Part shown: piece after piece, positions 37,103 to 45,437 of the stretch
Layout of the letters: each line of letters starts with the position of its first letter
Numbering within the stretch: position 1 is the first letter of the stretch
Assembly: GCA_029202985.1 (NCBI GenBank)
Contig: CP119316.1
Location: 2,901,001 to 2,965,000, forward strand
DNA from: Candidatus Andeanibacterium colombiense
GTDB lineage: Bacteria > Pseudomonadota > Alphaproteobacteria > Sphingomonadales > Sphingomonadaceae
DNA: 64,000 nt
Reading direction: 5' to 3'
Position numbers and translations under genes: made by a program
The notes under the pieces: model-generated
Told to the model about the DNA's origin: nothing
The model's database searches: none
Seen by the model: the letters and a program-made list of their open reading frames with translations, nothing else

Positions 37103-37169
37103 CACGAATGAGCTTGCCTTAAATGCCCGCTCGCATGAAACTCGCGCGGTATTTCGGAAGGAAACGGGC

Positions 37170-39341
37170 ATGGCGGGGGTGGTGAAGCGGCTGGCGATCG
37201 CGGCGCTCATGGTCGCTGCGAGCTGGGCGTTCGGGGGGCCGGCGGCAGCGAGCGGCGATTTCAGTTGCAGCCCGAGCTGGACACTGACCGCGCGCGATCT
37301 CGATTGCGGCAGCAGCCTGGTGATTTCGCCCGGCGCGGACAGCCGGGTGAACCTCGCGCTGCTGCTGCGCGACCGGGCCGGGCTGGCGAGCAAGCCGGGG
37401 ACCTATCCCACGCCTGAGTGGGACTATTCCTTCGGCCATAATTTCGTCGACTGGTCGATCTTCTCGAGCGCCGCCTATCCGCGGGCCGAGCAGGCGGATA
37501 ACGCCTATTTCGGATCGCGCTGCGTCAGCCTGAAGGGCGGGGACGCGGCGTTCCGCGCGGCAGTGGCCGCCAATCGCAAGCTGCTCCCCGACGAGCGGGA
37601 CAAGCTCGTCGCCGCGCGCGACCAGTTGGCGCCGATCTGTGCCGGCTCGGCCCCTGGCTATTACGTGACCGAGCCGGAGAAGGACCCGGCGCCGCGGGTG
37701 GCACCGGCCTGGCCGGTCGATGTGCGGAGCAAGGCGGGCCAGGAGTTCGTCGCCTATCTCGTCTCCGCCGCCGCGTTCTACGGCGAGGATTGGGACGGGG
37801 CGCGCAAGGGCTTCGCCGGAATCGCGACTTCGGCCGACCCGTGGCTGAAGGAAACCGCGAAATACATGGCCGCCCGCGTCGATCTGAACGCGGCGCAGGC
37901 GATGAGCTTCGACGAATGGGGCTCGTTCGATCAGGGCAAGACCGATCATGCCGCCGCGGCGCGCGCCGGGCAGGCGCTGGCCGCCTATCTTTCGGCCTAT
38001 CCGAAGGGCAGCTATGCCGCGTCGGCGCGGGGGCTCCAGCGCCGGGTCTATTGGCTGCAGGGCGATCTCGCCTCGCTGGCGGATGCTTATGAGGCGATGC
38101 TCGATGCGAGCGTGCCCGGTAGCACGGCGGAATCCGAGCTGATCGAGGAGGTCGACAACAAGCTGCTTTCCGCCACCGGCATCGAACCGGCGATCGACAC
38201 GCCGCTGCTGCTGGCGACCTACGATCTGATGCGGATGCGCCCGCACGACGCGGAATATGCCGAGCACCAGCCCGGCGTGCTGGACGAGGCCGAGCTGGCC
38301 GCGCAGGAGCCGGCCTTCAAGGGCCGCGCCGAGCTGTTCCAGTTCCTCCACGCCAATTACAGTTTCTATGTGAAGAGCGACGCGCGCGACGTGCTGCTGC
38401 GGATCGCCGACAATTCGGTTTCGACCACCCATTCGGCGCTCGATTTCAGCCGCCAGATCCTGCGCGGGCAGGCGCTCGCGCAATTGAAGGATCCGGGCGA
38501 GGAGGCCTTCTGGCGGCGGCTGATCGGCGGTTCGACCGGGCTCTACCAGCGCCCGGCGGCCGAGTTGGGCCTTGCGCTGCTGTGGGAGCGGAGCGGCAGG
38601 CTGCCGCTGGTGTTCGCGCCGGATTCGCCGGTGCAGGACAGCATGATCCGTAAGCTCCTGATCGAGAAGGTCGCGGGGCCCGACATTCTCCGTGCCGAGG
38701 CCAGGAGTGCCGCGCGGCCGAAGGCTGAGCGCGACCTGGCGTTGCTGACCCTGCTCTACAAGCAATTGCGGCGCGGGCAGTATGCCGCGTTCGTCGGCGA
38801 CGTGAAGCTGGTCCCCGCCGGGGCCAATACGGACGCTGGCCTGTGGAACCTCACCGGAGGTGAGAGCGTGCCGGTCGGCCTGTTCACCGCGGGCAAGTTC
38901 ACCGACACTTACGCGTGCCCCGCGCTCGGCGCCACCGCCGCCGCGCTGGCGGCCAATCCGAAGGATGTGAAGGGCCGCTTGTGCCTCGGCGAATTCTACC
39001 GCCTCAACGGGTTCGACGATTTCATCGAGTTCGAGCAGTTCGACCCGAACGATTACTCCAAGCCGGCGCCGCAGGGCACGCTCGGCAGCGGCAAGACCCT
39101 GTTTCCGGGCAGCGAAACCCCGCGCGCGGCGTTCTATGCCTCGATCATGGCCGATCCCGCCGCACCCGCGCCTGAAAAAGCCTATGCCTATTATCGCGCG
39201 ATCCGGTGCTATGCTCCGTCGGGCAACAACACCTGCGGCGGCGCCGATGTCGACGAGAGCCAGCGCAAGGCGTGGTTCGCGGCGCTGAAGCGCCAGTACC
39301 CGAACACCCGCTGGGCGAAGGAGCTGCAATATTACTGGTAG
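37170..39341 (+). CDS. Large exported helical-repeat protein, 723 aa
   Basis: Start at 37170 with GGAAGGAAA before it and a signal peptide (MAGVVKRLAIAALMVAASWA, cleaved after AAA). The mature protein is mostly alpha-helical and includes TPR-like stretches (AARAGQALAAYLSAYPKGSY, AASARGLQRRVYWLQGDLAS, RRGQYAAFVGDVKLVPAG), suggesting an alpha-solenoid in the periplasm. Conserved Cys pairs (FSCSPSW/LDCGSS; RCYAPSGNNTCGG) may form disulphides. I do not recognise the family by name. It is followed, with overlap, by a DUF3142-like lipoprotein gene, and the two probably work together. Confidence 0.78.
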   Translation: MAGVVKRLAIAALMVAASWAFGGPAAASGDFSCSPSWTLTARDLDCGSSLVISPGADSRVNLALLLRDRAGLASKPGTYPTPEWDYSFGHNFVDWSIFSSAAYPRAEQADNAYFGSRCVSLKGGDAAFRAAVAANRKLLPDERDKLVAARDQLAPICAGSAPGYYVTEPEKDPAPRVAPAWPVDVRSKAGQEFVAYLVSAAAFYGEDWDGARKGFAGIATSADPWLKETAKYMAARVDLNAAQAMSFDEWGSFDQGKTDHAAAARAGQALAAYLSAYPKGSYAASARGLQRRVYWLQGDLASLADAYEAMLDASVPGSTAESELIEEVDNKLLSATGIEPAIDTPLLLATYDLMRMRPHDAEYAEHQPGVLDEAELAAQEPAFKGRAELFQFLHANYSFYVKSDARDVLLRIADNSVSTTHSALDFSRQILRGQALAQLKDPGEEAFWRRLIGGSTGLYQRPAAELGLALLWERSGRLPLVFAPDSPVQDSMIRKLLIEKVAGPDILRAEARSAARPKAERDLALLTLLYKQLRRGQYAAFVGDVKLVPAGANTDAGLWNLTGGESVPVGLFTAGKFTDTYACPALGATAAALAANPKDVKGRLCLGEFYRLNGFDDFIEFEQFDPNDYSKPAPQGTLGSGKTLFPGSETPRAAFYASIMADPAAPAPEKAYAYYRAIRCYAPSGNNTCGGADVDESQRKAWFAALKRQYPNTRWAKELQYYW

Positions 39342-40050
39342 GGCGATCCTCGCTGCTTTCGGAGCCCTGCTGCTCGCAAGCTGCGGGCAGGCGCCCCATC
39401 GCACCGTGGCGGCGGCGGATTACGATTCCTTCTTCCTGTGGGCCGGGGTCAAGCCGCCCGCGGTGCTGGACAAGGCAAAGTCGGTCTATCTCCTCGCGGG
39501 CGAGGTGCGCGCGGACGACAACCGCCGCTTCGTGTCGCTGCGCCCGCAGGCGCCGAGCGCGGACCATGCGCAGGTCTGGCTGGTGCTGCGGGTCGAGCGG
39601 ATCGACTGGCAGCCGTCGGTTACCCGGCAATTGCTGGGCGAACTGGCGCGATGGAAGGCGGCCGGGGCCAATGTGCGCGGGGTGCAGATCGATTTCGATT
39701 CCGCCACGCTTGGGCTGGATCGCTATGCGGAATTCCTCAAAGGGCTGAAGCGCGAACTGCCCAGGGGCACCCGGCTCTCGGTCACCGGGCTGATGGACTG
39801 GAGCGCCAATGGCGATCCGGCCGCGCTGGCGAAGCTCGGCACGGTGGTCGACGAGGTCGTGGTGCAGACTTATCAGGGCCGCACCACCATCCCTGGCTAC
39901 GAGCGCTACCTCGCCTCGCTGTCGAAGCTCTGCCTGCCCTACAAGGTCGCGCTGGCCGAGGGCGGCGAGTGGCAGGCGCCCGCCGGGCTCGCCGCCGATC
40001 CGCATTTCAAGGGTTACGTCGTGTTCCTGCTGCCGCAAGCGAAGGGGTGA
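39331..40050 (+). CDS. DUF3142-like lipoprotein, probable ATT start codon
   Basis: A canonical GTG exists at 39406, but in-frame sequence upstream encodes RAILAAFGALLLASCGQAPH, a textbook lipoprotein signal with lipobox LLAS-C. No ATG, GTG or TTG opens that stretch. An ATT at 39331 lies 7 nt after AAGGAG, inside the end of the previous gene, and is the best start (239 aa). The mature part (VYLLAGEVRADDNRRFVSLR, VRGVQIDFDSATLGLDRYAE, GTRLSVTGLMDWSANGDPAA, VVQTYQGRTTIPGYERY) resembles DUF3142, a TIM-barrel-like family of unknown function. It overlaps the 723-aa gene by 11 bp. Confidence 0.72.
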   Translation: MTGRAILAAFGALLLASCGQAPHRTVAAADYDSFFLWAGVKPPAVLDKAKSVYLLAGEVRADDNRRFVSLRPQAPSADHAQVWLVLRVERIDWQPSVTRQLLGELARWKAAGANVRGVQIDFDSATLGLDRYAEFLKGLKRELPRGTRLSVTGLMDWSANGDPAALAKLGTVVDEVVVQTYQGRTTIPGYERYLASLSKLCLPYKVALAEGGEWQAPAGLAADPHFKGYVVFLLPQAKG

Positions 40051-40060
40051 AACACTTGCG

Positions 40061-40495
40061 ATGCTGCGCTTCCTCGCCATTATCCTGCTGATGGCCTCCG
40101 CTTCCGCCTCCGCCGACGAACCCGCGAAAGGCCGTATCACCGGCATCGGCGGGATCTTCTTCAAGGCGAAAGACCCCAAGGCGCTGGCCGCCTGGTACCG
40201 GGAGGTCCTCGGCCTGCCGCTCGAAAGCTGGGGCGGGGCGCTGCTCAAGTATGACGCGCCCGGCCATCCGCCGATGCTTGTGTGGAACGCGTTTCCGGCC
40301 GACACCGACTATTTCGCGCCCTCCGCCGGCGATCACATGATCAACTATGCGGTGGACGATCTCGACGCCTTCCTCGCGCGGATCGAAGCGAAGGGCGTGA
40401 CGGTGCTGAAGCGCGACGACAGCGATCCCTCGGGCAAGTTCGCATGGATCCAGGATCCGGAAGGCAACAAGCTGGAACTGTGGCAGCCGCTTTAG
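40061..40495 (+). CDS. VOC (glyoxalase-fold) protein with signal peptide
   Basis: 144 aa. The first 18 residues (MLRFLAIILLMASASASA) look like a cleavable signal. One VOC domain follows: ITGIGGIFFKAKDPKALAAW, YREVLGLPLESWGG, HMINYAVDDLDAFLARIEAK and the ending FAWIQDPEGNKLELWQPL with the metal-ligand Glu. Relatives are usually cytoplasmic lyases or dioxygenases; export is unusual. It starts 10 bp after the lipoprotein stop. Substrate unknown. Confidence 0.8.
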   Translation: MLRFLAIILLMASASASADEPAKGRITGIGGIFFKAKDPKALAAWYREVLGLPLESWGGALLKYDAPGHPPMLVWNAFPADTDYFAPSAGDHMINYAVDDLDAFLARIEAKGVTVLKRDDSDPSGKFAWIQDPEGNKLELWQPL

Positions 40496-40509
40496 CGGCA
40501 CCATTATCC

Positions 40510-40586
40510 GAGCCCCTGCGCAGGCAGGGGGCTCAGGCCGGTCAGCGCTTATCCTGCACGAGGTCCCTGCCTGCGCAGGGACTCGG
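40510..40586. repeat. Paired palindromic repeat, copy 5
   Basis: Nearly identical in both arms to the pair at 11599-11678: 40510-40537 and 40560-40586, each built on CCTGCGCAGG, separated by a non-conserved spacer. It sits between the VOC gene and the GlcG-like gene. Confidence 0.75.
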
Positions 40587-40654
40587 AGCTGTGTTCAACC
40601 GGGATGACTAACTCCGACGGCTCTGCCAAACCCGATCCAAACAAGGAGAGAGGC

Positions 40655-41116
40655 ATGCGAAAGGGATTCGCCTTACTGGCGGCGTTCATGCTGGGTGCAC
40701 CGCTGTCGGCGCAGACCGCCCGGCCGATGCTCGATTATGCGACCGCAGCGAAAATGCGCGACGCCTGCGTCGCCTATGCCAGCGCGCATCGAACCGCCGT
40801 AGCGATCGCGATCTATGACGATGAGGGCCGGCTGCTGACCTACGACGCGATGGACGGCGTGGTGAATGTCGCGGGCGAGCTGGCCGAATGGAAGGCCAGG
40901 GCCGCGCTCGGCTATCGCGTCTCGACCGCCGACATGGCCAAGTGGGGCGCCAATGGCGTGCCCGGTACCGCCAATCTCCCCGGCGGGGTCCCGATCTTCA
41001 CCGCGGACGGCGCGGCGCTCGGCGCGATCGGCGTTTCGGGCGGGGCGAACGGCGCGGATCTGCCCTGTGCGCAGGCGGGTGTCGCGGCGGCGGGGCTCAA
41101 GGAAACACCCAGGTAA
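40655..41116 (+). CDS. GlcG/HbpS-family exported protein
   Basis: 153 aa with signal peptide (MRKGFALLAAFMLGAPLSAQ) and a GlcG/HbpS-type domain: LDYATAAKMRDACVAYASAH, VAIAIYDDEGRLLTYDAMDG, KARAALGYRVSTADMAKWGA, NLPGGVPIFTADGAALGAIG, VSGGANGADLPCAQAGV. HbpS binds haem in Streptomyces; GlcG is of unknown role in glycolate utilisation. AAGGAGAG precedes the ATG. An SDR gene follows 6 bp after the stop. Confidence 0.85.
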   Translation: MRKGFALLAAFMLGAPLSAQTARPMLDYATAAKMRDACVAYASAHRTAVAIAIYDDEGRLLTYDAMDGVVNVAGELAEWKARAALGYRVSTADMAKWGANGVPGTANLPGGVPIFTADGAALGAIGVSGGANGADLPCAQAGVAAAGLKETPR

Positions 41117-41122
41117 GGACGA

Positions 41123-41998
41123 ATGATGATCGAGAGTTTCGAAGGGAAGATTGCCTTCATCACCGGCGGCGCCAGCGGCATTGGCCTCGGCATCGCGAAG
41201 GTGCTGGTCGAACGCGGCGCGCAGGTGGTGCTGGCCGATCTGCGGCAGGACCATATCGACGATGCGCTGGCAGAATTCGCCGGCGGCGGGAAGTCCAACG
41301 CGGTCTCCGCGCTCCAGCTCGACGTCACCAACCGCGAGCAATATCGCGCAGCCGCGCAGAAGATGCAGGACGAGTTCGGCGGGATCGACATTCTCGTCAA
41401 CAACGCCGGGGTCGGGCTCGAAGGGCCGCTGCTCGAGGCGACTTATGCCGATTACGATTTCGGCTTCGGGGTCAATGTCGGCGGGGTAATCAACGGCTTT
41501 ACCGAATTCATGCCGCAGATGGTCGCGCACGGCCGGGGTGGGCATATCGTCTCGACCGCCAGCCTCGCGGCCGAAGTGGTGATGCCGCCGCAGATGGCGA
41601 TCTATGCCGCCAGCAAGGCCGCGGTCGCGCATTTCTGCGAGGCGGTGAAGCCCGAGCTGATGCAGCACGGGATCGGCGTCTCGATCCTGCTGCCGGGCCC
41701 GGTGAAAAGCCGCATCCATGAGACGATCGACAACCGCCCGGAGCATCTGCGCAGCGGCAGCGGCTTCGCGGCGTCAGAGAAGAAGCTGTCGCGCCGGATC
41801 GTCGGCGGCAACTGGATGGAGCCGACCGAGGTCGGCAATCTGGTCGCCGACGGGATCCTCTCGAACGCGACCTATCTGGTCACCCACGGCGCATTCAAGG
41901 ACGGCATGCGCGCCCGCGCCGAAGCGGTGCTGGCGGCGACGCCCGACATCAAGGAAGAGTTCGACAGCTTCGGCAACTACCGCGACGAGGAAGACTGA
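41123..41998 (+). CDS. Short-chain dehydrogenase/reductase 1
   Basis: 291-aa SDR. NAD(P)-binding motif FITGGASGIGLGIAKVLVER, D at VVLADLRQDHID (suggests NAD preference), NNAGVGLEGPLLE, catalytic Ser in HIVSTASLAAEVV, and YAASKAAVAHFCEAVKPEL with Tyr and Lys. Full catalytic tetrad visible. The C-terminal ~60 residues (NLVADGILSNATYLVTHGAF) are shared with the next SDR. Substrate is unknown. The neighbouring second SDR suggests a two-step or heteromeric role. Confidence 0.92.
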   Translation: MMIESFEGKIAFITGGASGIGLGIAKVLVERGAQVVLADLRQDHIDDALAEFAGGGKSNAVSALQLDVTNREQYRAAAQKMQDEFGGIDILVNNAGVGLEGPLLEATYADYDFGFGVNVGGVINGFTEFMPQMVAHGRGGHIVSTASLAAEVVMPPQMAIYAASKAAVAHFCEAVKPELMQHGIGVSILLPGPVKSRIHETIDNRPEHLRSGSGFAASEKKLSRRIVGGNWMEPTEVGNLVADGILSNATYLVTHGAFKDGMRARAEAVLAATPDIKEEFDSFGNYRDEED

Positions 41999-41999
41999 C

Positions 42000-42947
42000 A
42001 TGCAGGACCTCCAGGGCAAGGTCGCCTTCATCACCGGCGGCGCCAACGGGATCGGTTTCGGGATGGCGCGCGCGATGCTCGCCGAAGGGATGAAAGTCGT
42101 CATCGCCGACTGGAGCAGTTCGCATATCGCGAAGGCGCGGGATGCGCTCGCAGGCAACAATGCGGTCCATTTCGTTCGCACCGACGTGTCCGACCGCGCG
42201 AACCTCAAGGCCGCGGTGGATGAGGCACTGGACGCGTTCGGCAAGATCCATGTATTGTGCAACAACGCCGGGGTGAACGGCGGCGGCACCGCCGACGATC
42301 CCGAGTTCGACGATTTCGACCGGGTCATGGCGGTCAATTTCGGCGGCGTGCTCAACGGCACCAAGCTGGTCGCGCCGATCATCAAGGCGCAGGGCGAGGG
42401 CGGGCATATCGTCTGCACCAGCTCGATGGCCGGGGTCGTCCCGCTGGTCGGCTTTGCCGCCTATTCTGCCTCGAAATATGCGGTGCGCGGCTATGCCGAG
42501 AGCTTGCGGATGCAGCTCGCCCCGCTCGGCATCGGCGTTTCGTGCCTGTGCCCCGGCGCGACCCGCACCGGGATGCTCCACCCGCCCGAGGACGAGCCCG
42601 AGACCGACTTCCATGAGGATGAGGCGAACGAGTTCATGAAGGCGCTGTGGGACGCCGCGCGAGCCGGGATCGACCCGCTCGACAGCGGCCGCGCGGTGGT
42701 CGATGCGATCAAGCACAACCGCTTCTGGGTCCTGACCAACCGCGAGTTCCTCGAAGAGGTCAAGCGGATGAACCGCGAGCTCGAGGATGCCTTCCCGAAG
42801 GAGGAAGCGCCGAGGGCCCGCGCGGTGTTCGAAGAGATGCGCGCCGATCTGGCGCAGGATCTGCTCAGGACCGGCAATCGCCCGGTGGTCAAGCAGGCCG
42901 ATACGAGCGGCATCGAACTCGGCTTCCGTTCGAGCAACGCGGACTAG
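42000..42947 (+). CDS. Short-chain dehydrogenase/reductase 2
   Basis: 315-aa SDR paralogous to the preceding one: FITGGANGIGFGMARAMLAE, VVIADWSSSHIAKARD, CNNAGVNGGGTADDPEFDDF, HIVCTSSMAGVVPLVGF, YSASKYAVRGYAESLRMQLA. The catalytic Ser, Tyr and Lys are in place. A longer C-terminal extension (LLRTGNRPVVKQADTSGIEL) is present. It starts one base after the previous stop, so the two genes form an operon. Substrate unknown. Confidence 0.92.
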   Translation: MQDLQGKVAFITGGANGIGFGMARAMLAEGMKVVIADWSSSHIAKARDALAGNNAVHFVRTDVSDRANLKAAVDEALDAFGKIHVLCNNAGVNGGGTADDPEFDDFDRVMAVNFGGVLNGTKLVAPIIKAQGEGGHIVCTSSMAGVVPLVGFAAYSASKYAVRGYAESLRMQLAPLGIGVSCLCPGATRTGMLHPPEDEPETDFHEDEANEFMKALWDAARAGIDPLDSGRAVVDAIKHNRFWVLTNREFLEEVKRMNRELEDAFPKEEAPRARAVFEEMRADLAQDLLRTGNRPVVKQADTSGIELGFRSSNAD

Positions 42948-42962
42948 GCACACCCAAGGCCG

Positions 42963-43023
42963 ATCCCCGGCGAAAACCGGGGTTAGGCGCCGGTCCGCCC
43001 GAGGCCCCCGCCTGCGCGGGGCT
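42963..43023. repeat. Paired palindromic repeat, copy 6
   Basis: Palindromes ATCCCCGG/CCGGGGTT (42963-42984) and GAGGCCCCCGC...GCGGGGCTC (43001-43023) lie between the convergent SDR and gcrA genes and could end both transcripts. Confidence 0.6.
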
Positions 43024-43031
43024 CAGGCTTT

Positions 43032-43724
43032 TTACCGTACCCGAGGCCCGCCGAACGGCAGCGGCGGAGGGGGGCGCCGAGCGCCGCGGGGCAGCTGTGC
43101 CTGATAGGCCCGGCCGCAATGCTCGACGCAATAGGGGAACCCGGGGTTCACCACCGTACCGCAGAAATGGAAGTCCGCTTCGCCCGGATGGCCCATCGGC
43201 CAGCGGCAGACCTTGTCGCTCAGATCGAGCAGGCTGGTCTTGTCGGCGATCTCGGCGCTCGGCTTCGCGGGCACGAGGCGGCGCGGGGGGGCCGGCGGGA
43301 TCGGGGCCTGCTGTTCGCCGGGACCCTGGCGGAGGAAGCCGCCGGGGCCGACCGAGACGATCTTGGGCGCGCGCGGGTCCGACGCGTTCGGCATCGGCTG
43401 GTTCGGCACGCCGTCGGCGTTGACCGACCGCGCGGGCTTCGCGGCGACCGGCGCGGGCTTGGCCACGATCACCGGCTTGGGCGGCAGCGGCGCCTTTTCG
43501 ACCTTGGGCCGGGCGACCGCTTCCTTCTTCCTGGCCGGCGCCTTGTCCTCGCCTTCCTCATTCGCCTTCACCGGCGATGGGCGTGACTTGAGCCCCAGGC
43601 GGTGCGCCTTGCCGATCACGGCATTGCGCGAAACGCCGCCGAGCTCATCGGCGATCTGGCTTGCAGTCGAGCCGCCTTCCCACATCTTGGTCAGGGTGGC
43701 GATCCGTTCGTCGGTCCAACTCAT
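43032..43724 (-). CDS. gcrA: GcrA cell-cycle regulator
   Basis: 230-aa GcrA. The N-terminal DNA-binding segment (MSWTDERIATLTKMWEGGST, ASQIADELGGVSRNAVIGKA, HRLGL) and the C-terminal sigma-70-interacting domain (DKVCRWPMGHPGEADFHFCG, PGFPYCVEHCGRAYQ) are intact, joined by a long Pro/Ala/Lys linker. In Caulobacter GcrA binds RNA polymerase with sigma-70 and activates promoters at CcrM-methylated GANTC sites. A GATTC lies just upstream of the start (43733-43737), in the position expected for autoregulation. Confidence 0.96.
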   Translation of the reverse strand: MSWTDERIATLTKMWEGGSTASQIADELGGVSRNAVIGKAHRLGLKSRPSPVKANEEGEDKAPARKKEAVARPKVEKAPLPPKPVIVAKPAPVAAKPARSVNADGVPNQPMPNASDPRAPKIVSVGPGGFLRQGPGEQQAPIPPAPPRRLVPAKPSAEIADKTSLLDLSDKVCRWPMGHPGEADFHFCGTVVNPGFPYCVEHCGRAYQAQLPRGARRPPPPLPFGGPRVR

Positions 43725-43809
43725 CTAGGTTCCGATTCCTCAAAATTCATGCACATGCCCGCCGAGACGGAGCTTGCCAGCGCAGGCGGCTGCCGATAGT
43801 CGCCAGCCC

Positions 43810-44688
43810 ATGGCCGATCAAGCCCCGACCCATTCCGAGCTCAACCCTGCCGAGGGAGAGAAAGCGCAGCCGTTCCTGGCTTATGGAACGCCCGTGTTCG
43901 GCGGATTGAACCGCATCGGGCTCACGACCCTCTATATGAAGGAGGTGAGGCGATTTCTCAAGGTCCAGACCCAAACTGTCTGGGCCCCGGCGATCACCAC
44001 CCTGCTGTTTCTCGTGATTTTCACGGTTGCGATGGGCCGCGGCGGGCGCGTGGTGCTGGGCGTGCCCTTCGCCAGCTTCGTCGCGCCCGGCCTGATCATG
44101 ATGGGGATGATGCAGAACGCCTTCGCCAATTCGTCCTTCTCGCTGCTCTCGGGCAAGATGATGGGGACGATCATCGATTATCTGATGCCGCCGCTTTCGG
44201 AAGGCGAATTGCTGATTGGGATCGTCGGCGCCGCGGTGACCCGCGCGCTGATGGTCGGCTGCGCGCTGGCGGCCGCGATGCTGCTGTGGCCGGGCGTTCA
44301 TCTCACGGCAGCGCACCCTTGGGCGATCGTGTGGTTCGGCCTGATGGGCGCGACCCTGCTGGCGCTGATGGGCACTTTGACCTCGTTGTGGGCCGACAAG
44401 TTCGACCACGCGGCGGCGGTGACCAATTTCGTGGTCCAGCCGCTCTCGCTGCTGTCGGGCACCTTTTACGTGATTCACAACCTCGCCCCGGCGTTCCAGA
44501 CGGTGAGCCACTTCAATCCGTTCTTCTACGTGATCTCGGGCTTCCGCTTCGGCTTCCTCGGCGCGAGCGACATCGGCAACACCAACCAGGACGTGATCCA
44601 TGCCGCGCTCGGGCTGGGGGCGCTCAACCTCGCGCTCGGCTACGCGGCCTACCGCATCCTCAAGAGCGGCTGGAAGCTGAAGAGCTGA
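43810..44688 (+). CDS. ABC-2 type transporter permease
   Basis: 292-aa inner-membrane permease of the NodJ/YadH type. About six spans: AITTLLFLVIFTVAM, FVAPGLIMMGMMQNAFANSS, LIGIVGAAVTRALMVGCALA, WFGLMGATLLALMG, FVVQPLSLLSGTFYVI and LGLGALNLALGYAAY. The signature FYVISGFRFGFLG is typical. The ATPase partner is not next to it in the window. Exported substrate unknown. It is divergent from gcrA with an 85-bp gap. Confidence 0.9.
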   Translation: MADQAPTHSELNPAEGEKAQPFLAYGTPVFGGLNRIGLTTLYMKEVRRFLKVQTQTVWAPAITTLLFLVIFTVAMGRGGRVVLGVPFASFVAPGLIMMGMMQNAFANSSFSLLSGKMMGTIIDYLMPPLSEGELLIGIVGAAVTRALMVGCALAAAMLLWPGVHLTAAHPWAIVWFGLMGATLLALMGTLTSLWADKFDHAAAVTNFVVQPLSLLSGTFYVIHNLAPAFQTVSHFNPFFYVISGFRFGFLGASDIGNTNQDVIHAALGLGALNLALGYAAYRILKSGWKLKS

Positions 44689-44696
44689 TTTTAGGG

Positions 44697-45077
44697 TTAG
44701 TGGGTCAGCGAGCGCCGCAGGCGATAGCGCCCGTCGGCGAAATCCTCGAACAACTGATCGACCGAGGGATGGTCGATCGGGCCGCCTTCGCTGTCGCCGA
44801 GCAGATTCTGCTGGCTGACATAGGCGACGTAGGACGAATCGTCGTTCTCGGCGAGGAGGTGATAGAACGGCTGCTCGCGCTGCGGGCGGATGTCCTTTGG
44901 AATCGCCTCGTACCATTCCTCGCTATTCGCGAAGACCGGGTCGATATCGAACACCACCCCGCGGAAATCGAAGAGTTTGTGCTTCACCACGTCTCCGATC
45001 GCGAAGCGGGCTTCGGCATGACGGGGAGCTTCGATCCTGCGACCGGCTTGCGGCGAATAGAAAAGGGCACGATCCAT
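44697..45077 (-). CDS. hspQ: Heat shock protein HspQ (YccV-like, hemimethylated-DNA-binding domain)
   Basis: 126 aa from ATG 45077 (MDRALFYSPQAGRR). The YccV domain is complete: ARFAIGDVVKHKLFDFRGVV, FDIDPVFANSEEWYEAIPKD, QPFYHLLAENDDSSYVAYVS, QQNLLGDSEGGPIDHPSVDQ. HspQ binds hemimethylated DNA in E. coli and is a specificity enhancer of Lon in Yersinia. An upstream in-frame extension of 38 residues is probably not translated. It sits between the convergent ABC permease and tRNA-Ser. Confidence 0.9.
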   Translation of the reverse strand: MDRALFYSPQAGRRIEAPRHAEARFAIGDVVKHKLFDFRGVVFDIDPVFANSEEWYEAIPKDIRPQREQPFYHLLAENDDSSYVAYVSQQNLLGDSEGGPIDHPSVDQLFEDFADGRYRLRRSLTH

Positions 45078-45255
45078 CTGGACCTCAATATAGACCTCCA
45101 CAGAGCGTAAACAAGCCGCGCCTGCGGACGATCCCCTGAATAGCGACGAAATCCAGCCTTTCGACGCGTCTTGGGGCTTGGCAAGCGTCATACCTTCGGC
45201 TAACCGCCGCGCTCTTGACCGCCGGGCGCCTGTTTCAGCCGCCCGAGCCCTTCAC

Positions 45256-45348
<93 letters not shown>

Positions 45349-45437
45349 GCCTGTTTTCAGGGGTCCGCAAAAGTCCACCGATCTCGACTTTTTCGCCATA
45401 ATTACCGACGTTTAGCTGACCGGCCGGCTTCGGTCGT

